In this document: one piece after another, positions 52,725 through 61,012 of the stretch
Numbering within the stretch: the first letter of the stretch is position 1
How the letters are laid out: each line of letters opens with the position of its first letter
Assembly (NCBI RefSeq): GCF_003065605.1
Contig: NZ_CP026952.1
Coordinates: forward strand, 3,534,001-3,598,000
Length of the DNA: 64,000 bases
Reading direction: 5' to 3'
Source: Aeromicrobium chenweiae
GTDB lineage: Bacteria > Actinomycetota > Actinomycetes > Propionibacteriales > Nocardioidaceae
The notes under the pieces: generated by a model
Database searches by the model: none
What the model was told of the DNA's origin: nothing
What the model saw: only the letters and a program-made list of their open reading frames with translations
Made by a program: the position numbers and the translations under genes

Positions 52725-52920
52725 ACGGGAGACTCCCGCCCGCCGACGGGAGACTTACCGTCCGCCGAGGGGAGAGTTGCGTCCCGCGAGGGGAGAGTTA
52801 CGCCCCGCGACGGGAGAGTTACGTCCCGCCAACGGGAGACCAAGAGTCTCCCCTCACCGGACGCGAGTCTCCCCTCACCGGACGGGGGGCTCCCCTCAGC
52901 GGACGGGGGGCTCGCGTCAG
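52725..52920. repeat. Array of 21-22-bp imperfect repeats with inverted halves
   Basis: Between the convergent M20 and phosphoesterase genes lie six units starting GACGGGAGAC/GAGGGGAGAG (52725, 52746, 52768, 52789, 52810, 52832), each continuing with TTACGTCCCGCC-like sequence. Then four units of the opposite sense start TCTCCCCTCACCGGACG (52848, 52869, 52891) and CTCGCGTCAGCGG (52912). The halves can pair into a large cruciform or hairpin. The period is two helical turns. There is no gene in it. Confidence 0.75.
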
Positions 52921-54443
52921 CGGTCGGAGGGGGCCATCGAGACGTAGGACTGGGGGGCGACGTCCCCGCCCGGCTCGAAGTCGACCGGCTGCAGGCCCAC
53001 GGGACGACCGTCGCGGAACGTCACGATCGTGGCCTGCGCGGTGCGCCGCAGCTTGCTGCCCAGCGCGAAGGCGTACACCGCGCCACCGGTCGAGGCGGTG
53101 GTCAGCGTGGTCGTCGAGCGGCCGTTCTCACCGATCGCCGTCACGGGTCCGACCTGCCGGTGCAGGTGGCCCGACAGCACGAGGTCGACGCAGCCGGAGG
53201 CCGCCGCCTTCTTGGCCGAGGTGGGGCTGTGCACCGCGATGACGCTGACGTCGCCAGCCTCGCACGCCGCCTTCGTCAGCTCCTCGTCCTGCTTGGCGAG
53301 CGCGGCGGCATTGTCCTTCGCGTCACCGAAGTAGCCGGCGGTCAGGCCCGAGCTGCGCGGGTCGCTGCTGCCGAGGAACCGGACGCCACCCACGGTCACG
53401 GGCTCGCCCTTCAGCAGCGTGAAGCCCTTGTCCTCCATCTGGGTGGCGATCGCGGTGCCGTTGTCGTGGTTGCCGGTGACCGAGACGATGTCGACGTCAC
53501 GGAACTCGCGGGCGAGCGAGTTGATGCTGAACGTCTCCCAGCTCGCACCGTTCGAGGTGTCGTCCCCGAGGTCGATCAGCAGGTCCGCACCGGCCCGCTC
53601 GGCGATGACCCGCACGACCGGGTCCATGCCGATGTTGTCGTGCCGGTCGGTGACGACCAGCGCCGTCGTCTCACCCTCCTGGGGCGTGCGCACGTCCACG
53701 CTCCTGGCGGTGTCGACCATGCGGCCGTAGAAGGCGACCGAGGTCTGGTAGGTGTCGAGCGCGCCCTGCACGAGCGCCTTGCTGCCGGACGTCGAGGCGC
53801 CCTCGATGATCTCGACCCGGTCGAGGACCGGGTCGTTGGGCAGCACCGGGAACACCGTGCCGATCGGCACCCAGGACGCGGTGTCGTCGCTGCGGGGACG
53901 ATCCGGCGCGGCGACCAGGGCCACCCCCGCCACGACCACGACGGCGGTGCCCAGCGCCCCGACGACCTGGCCCCGGCGCGGGTGCCGGGCCGTCGCCCAG
54001 ATCGCGCGCCGACGGGAGCCACCGATGGCCCGCCAACCGAGCACCGCCACGAGCACGGTCAGGGCGGCGACCCCCAGGCCGCGCATCGCAGCGTCGGCCG
54101 CCATCGACAGGATCGTCGACCGGACGGCCGCGATCTCGCCCTGCGGCTGGCTCGCGATCACGGCGTCGCGGGCGACCAGCTGGTTGAGCTCGGTGACCTC
54201 GCTGTCGCCCAGGCGGATGTCCACGCCGATGCCGAGCGGGGTCTCCGCCGGCACGCGGATCTGCGGGATCAGCGTGCCGAAGTCGATCCGGGCGTAGCCG
54301 TCGAAGGTGGGGTGGACGGTCGCCTCGTGCGCGCCGATCACGATCTCGCGCTCGCTGTGGACGAACGTCGAGTACGCCGTGGGCACCCCGACGATCACCC
54401 CGAGGGCGATCAGGAGCAGGACCTTGAGGATCGTCCTGCTCAT
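52917..54443 (-). CDS. Membrane-anchored metallophosphoesterase
   Basis: A 508-residue protein: an N-terminal membrane helix, an extracytoplasmic loop of about 90 residues, two more helices (about 120-175), then a calcineurin-like domain (about 235-480) with TDRHDNIG, LLIDLGDDTS, VTGNHDNG, VHSP and LSGHLHRQ metal ligands. The catalytic domain is probably outside the membrane. The usual first motif DxH reads DRHDN. ATG54443 overlaps the helicase stop by 4 nt. The substrate is unknown. Confidence 0.85.
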   Translation of the reverse strand: MSRTILKVLLLIALGVIVGVPTAYSTFVHSEREIVIGAHEATVHPTFDGYARIDFGTLIPQIRVPAETPLGIGVDIRLGDSEVTELNQLVARDAVIASQPQGEIAAVRSTILSMAADAAMRGLGVAALTVLVAVLGWRAIGGSRRRAIWATARHPRRGQVVGALGTAVVVVAGVALVAAPDRPRSDDTASWVPIGTVFPVLPNDPVLDRVEIIEGASTSGSKALVQGALDTYQTSVAFYGRMVDTARSVDVRTPQEGETTALVVTDRHDNIGMDPVVRVIAERAGADLLIDLGDDTSNGASWETFSINSLAREFRDVDIVSVTGNHDNGTAIATQMEDKGFTLLKGEPVTVGGVRFLGSSDPRSSGLTAGYFGDAKDNAAALAKQDEELTKAACEAGDVSVIAVHSPTSAKKAAASGCVDLVLSGHLHRQVGPVTAIGENGRSTTTLTTASTGGAVYAFALGSKLRRTAQATIVTFRDGRPVGLQPVDFEPGGDVAPQSYVSMAPSDR

Positions 54444-56551
54444 GCGATCCGGGTGCTCCAGCGATCGGTCGTGCCCACGGTCGTGAGCAGCTGGGTCGCA
54501 CGGGTCAGCACGACGTACAGGGTGCGCCAGCCGGCGCTCGACTCGTCGGTGATGCCGTCGGGCTCGACCACCACGACGCCGTCGAACTCCAGCCCCTTGG
54601 TGTCGAGGCCGTCGAGCAGGCGCAGGCGGTCCGCGTGCTCGGCCAGGAAGTCCGACAGCTGCTCGGTGAGCGGGGAGAGACGGGCCCGGGGAGTCACGAT
54701 CGCGACGGTGCCGTCGACGCGTCCGAGGATCTCCTCGGCGCTGCGCCGCACCGTCGAGACCAGCTCGGACTCGGCGACGACGTGCTGCTGTGGGGACTCC
54801 CCCGTGCGCCGTACCGCGTCGGCCAGGTCGGGGTCCGGCACCGCCACGGCGGCGACCTTGGCCGCGAGCTCGTAGATCTCGGCCGAGTTGCGGTAGTTGG
54901 TCGAGAGCCGGAACGCGTGCTCGGGCTTGCCCTCGAGGGCGGACGTGCGGGCGGCGGCGGACTCCTGCGGGTAGGGCCACGACGACTGCGCCTGGTCCCC
55001 CACGATCGTCCAGCTCGCGTGACGGCCGCGGCGGCCGAGCATGCGCCACTGCATCGGCGAGAGGTCCTGCGCCTCGTCGACCAGCACGTGCGCGAACCCG
55101 TCGTCCTCGATGCTCTGGGTGGAGCGGAAGCGGTCGACGCGCTCCTCGCGCTCGCGGCGCTCGAAGCTCATCAGCTGCTTGGGGTTGTCGTCGTCGTCGT
55201 CGCCGGACTCGGGCAGCTCGCCGAGGATGTAGCGCAGCTCGTCGATCAGGGGGACGTCCTGGATGCTGGGCTCGTCGAGGGTCCAGGACTGCTTGAGCGC
55301 GGCGATCTCCTTGGCGTTGAACGCGCCGTGGGACAGCGGCTCGATCAGGTCCGGCAGGGTGCGCCAGACGTCGATCGGCTCGACCGGCGGCCACCACTCC
55401 TCGACGAAGTCGACGAAGCGGTCGTCCGTGGTGATCGTCTCCACGAAGCCCTCCTCGCCCTTCTCGAGCGCGCGGTCGCCGCGCACCTGGCGCCACAGCG
55501 CGTCCACGAGCGCGGACGGCGCCTTCGCGTACGCCCGGTTGCGCCGAGCGCCGGACAGCAGCTGGCGACGGATGCGCTCGAGCTGCTGGGCGTCGAGCCG
55601 CAGGACGTCGTCCTTGTAGAAGTAGCGGAACGACGTGGGAGCTCCCGGTGCCGGCGCGGCGGCCGCCCGGGACAGGAACTTGACCATCCGCGAGGAGCCC
55701 TTGGCCGCGGCAGCGACCGGCTCGTCGTGGCGGGCGGCCCGGAGACCGTCGACGACCTCGCCGAGCGATCGCAGGGTCACGCTCGTCTCGCCGAGGCTCG
55801 GCAGGACCCGCTCGATGTAGCTCATGAAGACGGAGGAGGGGCCGACCACGAGCACGCCGCCGGACTCGAAGCGACGGCGATCGGTGTAGAGCAGGTACGC
55901 CGCACGGTGCAGCGCGACGACGGTCTTGCCCGTGCCGGGGCCGCCGCCGATCGTGGTGGCGCCGCGGGCGGGCGCGCGGATGGCCTCGTCCTGCTCCTTC
56001 TGGATCGTGGCGACGACCGAGTGCATCGAGCTGTCCCGGGCACGGGTGAGGCTGGCCAGGAGCGCACCCTCGCCGATGACGACCATGTCGTCCGGGGCGT
56101 GGTCGCTGTCGAGGAGGTCGTCCTCGATGCCGATGACCTGGTCGTTCGAGCAGCGGAGCACGCGGCGCCGCACGACGCCGGCCGGCTCCTGCGCGGTCGC
56201 CTGGTAGAAGATCGCGGCCGCCGGGGCGCGCCAGTCGACGAGCAGGATCTCGCGGTCCGCGTCACGGACGCCGATCCGGCCGATGTAGCGCGACTCGCCA
56301 TCGAGCATGTTGAGCCGGCCGAACACCAGACCGTCGTGGGCCGCGTTGAGCGCCGACAGCCGTTTCGACGCCTGGTAGACCATGGCGTCGCGCTCGACCA
56401 GGCCACCTTCGTTGCCCACGTGCCCCCGCGCCATGCCCTCGACGACGAGCGACTGGGCAACCTTGGCCGACGCATCCAGACGTTCGTAGACCGTGTCGAC
56501 GTACGACTGCTCCGCCTCGATCTCGCGCTGCTCCGCGTTGTCCGCGCTCAC
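54440..56551 (-). CDS. helD: HelD-like UvrD/Rep-family helicase (RNA polymerase recycling factor type)
   Basis: A 703-residue superfamily 1 protein: N-terminal coiled arm (about 1-60, acidic/Glu-rich), Walker A GGGPGTGKTVVALHR, a long insert, Walker B FAHVLVDEAQDLSP, motif III IVGDQAQSSWP, FRLSTNYRNS and a C-terminal VVVLTRATQ-like region (YVVLTRATQLL). HelD proteins release stalled RNA polymerase from nucleic acid. GTG56551 is chosen because AGGAG lies four bases upstream. It is coupled to the phosphoesterase gene. Confidence 0.87.
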   Translation of the reverse strand: MSADNAEQREIEAEQSYVDTVYERLDASAKVAQSLVVEGMARGHVGNEGGLVERDAMVYQASKRLSALNAAHDGLVFGRLNMLDGESRYIGRIGVRDADREILLVDWRAPAAAIFYQATAQEPAGVVRRRVLRCSNDQVIGIEDDLLDSDHAPDDMVVIGEGALLASLTRARDSSMHSVVATIQKEQDEAIRAPARGATTIGGGPGTGKTVVALHRAAYLLYTDRRRFESGGVLVVGPSSVFMSYIERVLPSLGETSVTLRSLGEVVDGLRAARHDEPVAAAAKGSSRMVKFLSRAAAAPAPGAPTSFRYFYKDDVLRLDAQQLERIRRQLLSGARRNRAYAKAPSALVDALWRQVRGDRALEKGEEGFVETITTDDRFVDFVEEWWPPVEPIDVWRTLPDLIEPLSHGAFNAKEIAALKQSWTLDEPSIQDVPLIDELRYILGELPESGDDDDDNPKQLMSFERREREERVDRFRSTQSIEDDGFAHVLVDEAQDLSPMQWRMLGRRGRHASWTIVGDQAQSSWPYPQESAAARTSALEGKPEHAFRLSTNYRNSAEIYELAAKVAAVAVPDPDLADAVRRTGESPQQHVVAESELVSTVRRSAEEILGRVDGTVAIVTPRARLSPLTEQLSDFLAEHADRLRLLDGLDTKGLEFDGVVVVEPDGITDESSAGWRTLYVVLTRATQLLTTVGTTDRWSTRIA

Positions 56552-56728
56552 CCGACTCCTTCGCTGGCCTAGAGAACTCACAAGTGTATTCCGTGCCGTA
56601 AATATTCCGCAGGCAGATCGATCACTGGACGCGTCGTGGGGCCGTCGCGCCGCCGGCGGCCCTCAGCAGGAGGGCGCAGAGGCACTTACGCTGGAAGGAT
56701 CCACCTTCTCGACATCCAGGTGCTCATC
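56552..56728. promoter_or_regulatory. helD / secreted-protein divergent intergenic region
   Basis: An AT-rich stretch (56580-56610) contains TACACT on the minus strand (56588-56583), a likely -10 for helD with a short leader. On the plus strand TACGCT (56687-56692) is a likely -10 for the secreted protein with a 5' UTR of some 28 bases. No -35 assigned. Confidence 0.4.
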
Positions 56729-57556
56729 GTGCGCAAGACTCTCGGAATCCTCATCGTCCTGGCGCTCGTCGTCACCCCGCTCAGCGGGGCCCACGCCGCG
56801 TCGACCCGCTACAAGATCTCGGCCACCGTGACCGACGACAAGCTCGACCTCACGTCCGGCGACGGGTCGAACCGGTCCACGCGCATCAAGGGCAAGGTCA
56901 CCGGCGGAAAGGTGAAGGGCAAGAGGGTCCGCATCTACTACCGCAACGTCAGCACCAAGGCCGCACCGCGAAAGCTCCTCGGGACCGCCAGGCTCTCGTC
57001 GTCGGGCCGGTTCTCCAAGAAGTGGAAGCCCAAGGACGGCGGCCGGTACGAGATCGACGTCGTCAAGCCGGCCGGCAGCGGGAAGAAGGCCGGCACCGAC
57101 CCGACGCGGGTGTACGTCTACCAGTTCGTCAGCCCCACATACATGTTCGACCGGGCCGCGAGCTCCGGCTCGGCCTACACCAACCGCGAGAAGCTCGGCA
57201 ACGGCTCGTACTACCGGGACGGCTACGCGATCACCGGCGGGGGCAGGGCGGTCTTCGACACCCGCGGCTTCCACTGCATGCGGGTCAACTTCAAGACCGG
57301 TCCGTCCAGCCGGAGCACCGCGGGACGGGGCACGATCCGGGTGACCCAGCGCAGGACGTTGGTCACCCGGGACCTCGCCAAGGGGCAGGTCTACGAGGCG
57401 TCGCCGACCGTGCAGAAGAAGATGAACGCCCGCGACAAGATCACGTTCTCCGTCGCACGTCGCGCCGACCTCAGCGACCAGGCCGCGCTTCGCTTCGTGG
57501 TCGGACGCCCGGTCGCTGCGTGCACCTACCCGACGCGCTCGACGCCGTACCGCTGA
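56729..57556 (+). CDS. Secreted protein of unknown function
   Basis: A 275-residue protein from GTG56729: signal peptide (RKTLGILIVLALVVTPLSGAHA, cleavage after AHA), then a basic Lys/Arg/Ser-rich beta-type domain of about 80 residues (RIKGKVTGGKVKGKRVRIYYRN), and a C-terminal domain with cysteines (FHCMRVNF, AACTYP). The first domain resembles bacterial Ig-like/'YCF-type' repeats in style only; no family is recognised. GTG56720 is an alternative start. A decayed copy of its C-terminus lies directly downstream. Confidence 0.7.
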   Translation: MRKTLGILIVLALVVTPLSGAHAASTRYKISATVTDDKLDLTSGDGSNRSTRIKGKVTGGKVKGKRVRIYYRNVSTKAAPRKLLGTARLSSSGRFSKKWKPKDGGRYEIDVVKPAGSGKKAGTDPTRVYVYQFVSPTYMFDRAASSGSAYTNREKLGNGSYYRDGYAITGGGRAVFDTRGFHCMRVNFKTGPSSRSTAGRGTIRVTQRRTLVTRDLAKGQVYEASPTVQKKMNARDKITFSVARRADLSDQAALRFVVGRPVAACTYPTRSTPYR

Positions 57557-57584
57557 TCGAGCCCCTCCCGCTCCGGCGCGGTCT

Positions 57585-57786
57585 CCCCTACCACCGCTCG
57601 CCCGCCGACGCCTCCAGCCGGGCGGTCCGGACGCGGATGACCGCCGGCGCCCCCTAGCGGTTCACCGTCGCGCCGTACGACGACGGGGACGCGGACACGG
57701 TCGACGACAACCACCAGGTGGCGATGGTCCCCGGCCGTCCGATGGTGTCGTGCACGTACCCGCACCCGCTCATGGCGACCAGGTGA
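57585..57786 (+). pseudogene. Decayed paralogue of the upstream secreted protein (C-terminal fragment)
   Basis: In one frame the stretch RMTAGAP-stop-RFTVAPYDDG ... VPGRPMVSCTYPHP aligns with KMNARDKITFSVARR ... VVGRPVAACTYPTR at the end of the upstream protein. The shared points are M-A, F-V-A, GRP and CTYP. TAG at 57655-57657 interrupts it, and the reading ends at TGA 57784-57786. No start or signal peptide is left. It fills most of the 326-bp gap before the next gene. Confidence 0.6.
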
Positions 57787-57804
57787 GTCATCCGCGACTC
57801 ACCT
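57781..57804 (+). terminator. Hairpin after the pseudogene
   Basis: AGGTGAGTC-ATCCGC-GACTCACCT, a perfect 9-bp stem overlapping the fragment's stop codon, followed by CGTCTCAG with no T-run. Confidence 0.5.
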
Positions 57805-57882
57805 CGTCTCAGACTGGTAGCGCGGCGAAACTAGTTCTTCTGAGTCATTGGCAGGACGCCGCCGGTCTGACTGAATGACGGG

Positions 57883-58668
57883 GTGTCTTTTTTCGGGGAG
57901 AGGCGTCGTGCTGACGTCCAGGGCAAGCACCATGACGCTACGGGCGTCCACGACGCGGTCGCGCGGCGATCGGGTTCGGGCGCCCACCGGCGCGCGCCGG
58001 GCCACGCTGCGGCACGACCCCGCCGGGTCGGACGGTCCGGTGGCATCGTCCTGATCGCCGCCGTCGCCCTCGCCCTCGGCATGGGCGGGACCGCGGCGTA
58101 CGCGGCCCTGGCCGGCAACGCCCCTGCGGCCACGTCCCAGGACCGGGTCATCATGCGCGGTGCCGTGATCCGCCTCGGCACCCACGTGTACGTCCACACG
58201 AACGCCGGGCACGCCTCCATCGGCGTGAAGCGCATCGCCCTGGTGAAGAAGTGCCGGCTCCGGATCTACTTCGACCAACAGCCCGGGGAGCGCATCGTGG
58301 CGGCCGTGGCCGAGGAGGACGAGGCGATCTCGCGCCTCGGCGTCCAGGCGGGCATGACCGGCGGGGTCAACAGCGCGGACGTGCTGCTCTACCGCAACGG
58401 CAAGGAGGTGTGCGCGAACAACAAGAAGTTCGGCACCAAGTCCAACCTCTGGATCTCCCTGACCTCCCTGGCACGCGCGCCGCTGACGACGCCGACGAAG
58501 GCCCCGACGACGCCGCCGCCCACCAAGCCTGCTCCCGCCCCGGCACCCACGACGGTCGCCCCGGTCGCGCCGGAGACGCCGGCACCTGCGAGAACCACCG
58601 CGTCGGCCCCGCCGGCGCCGACGGAGCAGGCCCCGTCCGCCGAGCAGGTCGAGCCGTCCGGCAGCTGA
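57883..58668 (+). CDS. Membrane-anchored or secreted protein with Pro/Thr/Ala-rich tail, unknown function
   Basis: 261 residues from GTG57883: an Arg/His-rich N-terminus (1-52), one hydrophobic helix (GIVLIAAVALALGMGGTAAYAALAG), a globular domain of about 110 residues with two cysteines (KKCRLRIYF, KEVCANNK), and a low-complexity Pro/Thr/Ala tail from about residue 205. The tail looks like a cell-wall-spanning linker, but no sorting signal follows. The long charged leader makes the start uncertain. It may belong with the neighbouring secreted protein. Confidence 0.6.
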   Translation: MSFFGERRRADVQGKHHDATGVHDAVARRSGSGAHRRAPGHAAARPRRVGRSGGIVLIAAVALALGMGGTAAYAALAGNAPAATSQDRVIMRGAVIRLGTHVYVHTNAGHASIGVKRIALVKKCRLRIYFDQQPGERIVAAVAEEDEAISRLGVQAGMTGGVNSADVLLYRNGKEVCANNKKFGTKSNLWISLTSLARAPLTTPTKAPTTPPPTKPAPAPAPTTVAPVAPETPAPARTTASAPPAPTEQAPSAEQVEPSGS

Positions 58669-58684
58669 GCCCGGGAGCGTCCCG

Positions 58685-59452
58685 TCAGGCGATGTCGAGG
58701 ATCCGCTTCAGGAACTGACGGGTGCGGTCCTCGCGCGGGTGGCCGATGACCTGGTCGGGAGAGCCGCTCTCCACCACCACGCCGCCGTCGAGGAACAGCA
58801 CCTGGTTGCAGACCTGCTGGGCGAAGCGGACCTCGTGCGTCACGATGACGGTGGTCCAGCCCTCGTGCGTGAGGTCCTTGATCACCGACAGCACCTCGCC
58901 GACGAGCTCGGGGTCGAGGGACGAGGTGGGCTCGTCGAACAGGACCACCTTCGGCTTGAGCGCGAGGGCACGGGCGATGCCGACCCGCTGCTGCTGGCCG
59001 CCGGAGAGCTGGAACGGGTACTGGTCGGCCTTCTCGGCCAGACCGACCTGGTCGAGCAGGGCGCGCGCGTCCGCGACGGCCTCCTCGAGCGGACGCTTCT
59101 GCACCTGCACGGGGCCCTCGATGACGTTCTCCAGCACCGTCTTGTGCGGGAACAGGTTGTGGGCCTGGAAGACCATGCCGCTCTGCGCGCGGAGCCGGGC
59201 GGCGGCGGCACGACCGGCCTTGCCCGAGGGCAGCGCCCCGAAGTCGACCTCGACGTCACCGATGCCGATCGTGCCGGCGTCGGGCGTCTCGAGCACGTTC
59301 AGCGCACGCAGGAGCGTCGTCTTGCCCGATCCGGACGGACCCAGGATGGTCGTGGTCGTGCCGGCGGCGGCGGTGAAGTCCACCCCACGCAGCACGTGGT
59401 TGTCGCCGAACGACTTGGTGACGCCGCGGACACGGATGAGCGGATCGGTCAT
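58685..59452 (-). CDS. Polar amino acid ABC transporter ATPase
   Basis: A 255-residue GlnQ/HisP-type ATPase: Walker A GPSGSGKTTLL, signature LSGGQQQRVGIARAL, Walker B VVLFDEPTSSLDPE and the switch His in VTHEVRFAQQ. It drives uptake with the fused receptor-permease encoded just upstream, whose stop its ATG overlaps by 4 nt. Confidence 0.93.
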   Translation of the reverse strand: MTDPLIRVRGVTKSFGDNHVLRGVDFTAAAGTTTTILGPSGSGKTTLLRALNVLETPDAGTIGIGDVEVDFGALPSGKAGRAAAARLRAQSGMVFQAHNLFPHKTVLENVIEGPVQVQKRPLEEAVADARALLDQVGLAEKADQYPFQLSGGQQQRVGIARALALKPKVVLFDEPTSSLDPELVGEVLSVIKDLTHEGWTTVIVTHEVRFAQQVCNQVLFLDGGVVVESGSPDQVIGHPREDRTRQFLKRILDIA

Positions 59453-60912
59453 GACGCCACGAACCTGTTCAGTCGGGTCTCGAGCCTGCCCTGGACGAAG
59501 GACATGGCCACGCAGACGATCCAGTAGTACAGCGCCGCGAAGGCGTAGAGCGGCAGGAACACCTGCGCCTCGGCGGCGGCGTTCTGGGCCGAGCGCAGCA
59601 CGTCGGTCAGGAGCACGACCGACAGCAGCGACGTGTCCTTGAACAGCGAGATCGCGGTGTTGGACAGCGGAGGCACGGCGGTGCGGGCGGCCTGCGGGTA
59701 GACGATGCGTCGCAGCGACTGCCAGTAGCCCATGCCGATCGAGGCGGCGGCCTCGAACTGGCCCTTCGGCACCGACAGGATCGCGGAGCGCACCACCTCG
59801 GCCGCGTACCCGCCCACGTTGAGGCTCAGCGCGACCACGCCGGCGACGTACGACGAGAAGTCGATCCCGATCTCGGGCAGGCCGAAGAACACGATGAACA
59901 GCTGCACCAGCAGCGGCGTCCCGCGGATGATCGAGACGTACCCGCGCGCCAGCCCGGCCAGGACGCGGCTGCCGGAGATGCGGGCCAGCGCGACGGCGAC
60001 CGCGATCGCGAGACCGATGAGGAAGCTGATGATCGTGATCGGGATCGAGACCTTGAGCAGGCCCTTGAACATCGGCCAGGCCGCGTCCTGGACCACCTGG
60101 GCGTTGCTCTTGCCCTTGCGGCCGCCCGACAGGTCGACGTCGCCGTCGTTCTCGACCGAGACATTGGCCTTGAAGTACGACTCGGAGATCTTCGCGAGGG
60201 TGCCGTCGGCCCGCAGTGCCTGCAGCGCCTGGTTCGCCTCGGCGAGACGGGGATCGCCCTTGCGGAACGCGAGCACCTGCTTGCTGACCTCGCCGCCGGC
60301 GTCGCCGGAGATCTCGATCCGGTCGGACCCGGTCGTGTTGAGGTAGTCGAGCACCGCGATGTTGTCGTTGACGATCGCGTCGACCCGGCCCTGCACGAGG
60401 AGCGCGGCCGCCTGCGCGAATCCCTCGACGCCCTCGACCTTCGCGCCGGCGTCCTTCGCGACCGTGGCCCAGTTGCTCGTGATCGACTGCGCGGTCGTCT
60501 TGCCCTTGAGGTCGGCCAGGGACGTGATGCCCTTCGTGCCGGTCTTGACCACGATGACACCGCGGGAGTACGTGTACGGCTCGGACAGCCCGAACTTGGC
60601 CTCGCGCTCGGGGTTCGTGGACACCTGGTTGGCGATGACGTCGATCCGGTCGGACTCCAGGGCCGCGAAGATCGCGTCGAACTGCGTCTCGACGAACTCC
60701 AGGCGCCAGCCGGCCTTCTTCGCGACGGCCTTGACGACGTCGATGTCGTAGCCGGTGAGCTCGTTGTTGCCCGACTCGTGGAACGTGAACGGCGGGTACG
60801 TGCCCTCCGTGCCGACCCGGACCACCGGTCGGTCGTCGGCGCTCGCGGCCGTCGTCGGCAGCAGGACGACCACCAGCAACGCCAGGAGCAGGAGCCTGGC
60901 TGCACTGCGCAT
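59449..60912 (-). CDS. Fused amino-acid-binding protein and permease
   Basis: A 487-residue protein joining signal peptide (LLLLALLVVVLLPTTAASA), a GlnH-like binding domain (about 28-255; VRVGTEGTYPPFTFHE), a short charged linker, and a HisMQ-type permease (about 275-485; the EAA loop reads EAAASIGMGYWQSLRRIVYPQA). Such fusions tether the receptor to the channel, as in lactic acid bacterial GlnP, though here with only one binding domain. GAGGAGG precedes ATG60912. The likely substrate is a polar amino acid. Confidence 0.92.
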   Translation of the reverse strand: MRSAARLLLLALLVVVLLPTTAASADDRPVVRVGTEGTYPPFTFHESGNNELTGYDIDVVKAVAKKAGWRLEFVETQFDAIFAALESDRIDVIANQVSTNPEREAKFGLSEPYTYSRGVIVVKTGTKGITSLADLKGKTTAQSITSNWATVAKDAGAKVEGVEGFAQAAALLVQGRVDAIVNDNIAVLDYLNTTGSDRIEISGDAGGEVSKQVLAFRKGDPRLAEANQALQALRADGTLAKISESYFKANVSVENDGDVDLSGGRKGKSNAQVVQDAAWPMFKGLLKVSIPITIISFLIGLAIAVAVALARISGSRVLAGLARGYVSIIRGTPLLVQLFIVFFGLPEIGIDFSSYVAGVVALSLNVGGYAAEVVRSAILSVPKGQFEAAASIGMGYWQSLRRIVYPQAARTAVPPLSNTAISLFKDTSLLSVVLLTDVLRSAQNAAAEAQVFLPLYAFAALYYWIVCVAMSFVQGRLETRLNRFVAS

Positions 60913-61012
60913 TCGTCCTCCTCTTGGCACCCTATGACGGTACGGCGACAGTAGTGACGCCGCAGCGCGGCCCTGCACCACATCCATCATGTGGGCGGCG
61001 CGTGCACGCAGG

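Noticed and set aside
52725..52920. CRISPR array
   Set aside because: Units are contiguous and imperfect with no unique spacers of normal length, half are inverted, and no cas gene is in the window.
57022..57657. 211-codon plus-strand frame over the secreted protein's 3' half
   Set aside because: Its first part is an out-of-frame shadow. Only its last codons are meaningful, as part of the decayed paralogue, where its stop is the disrupting TAG.
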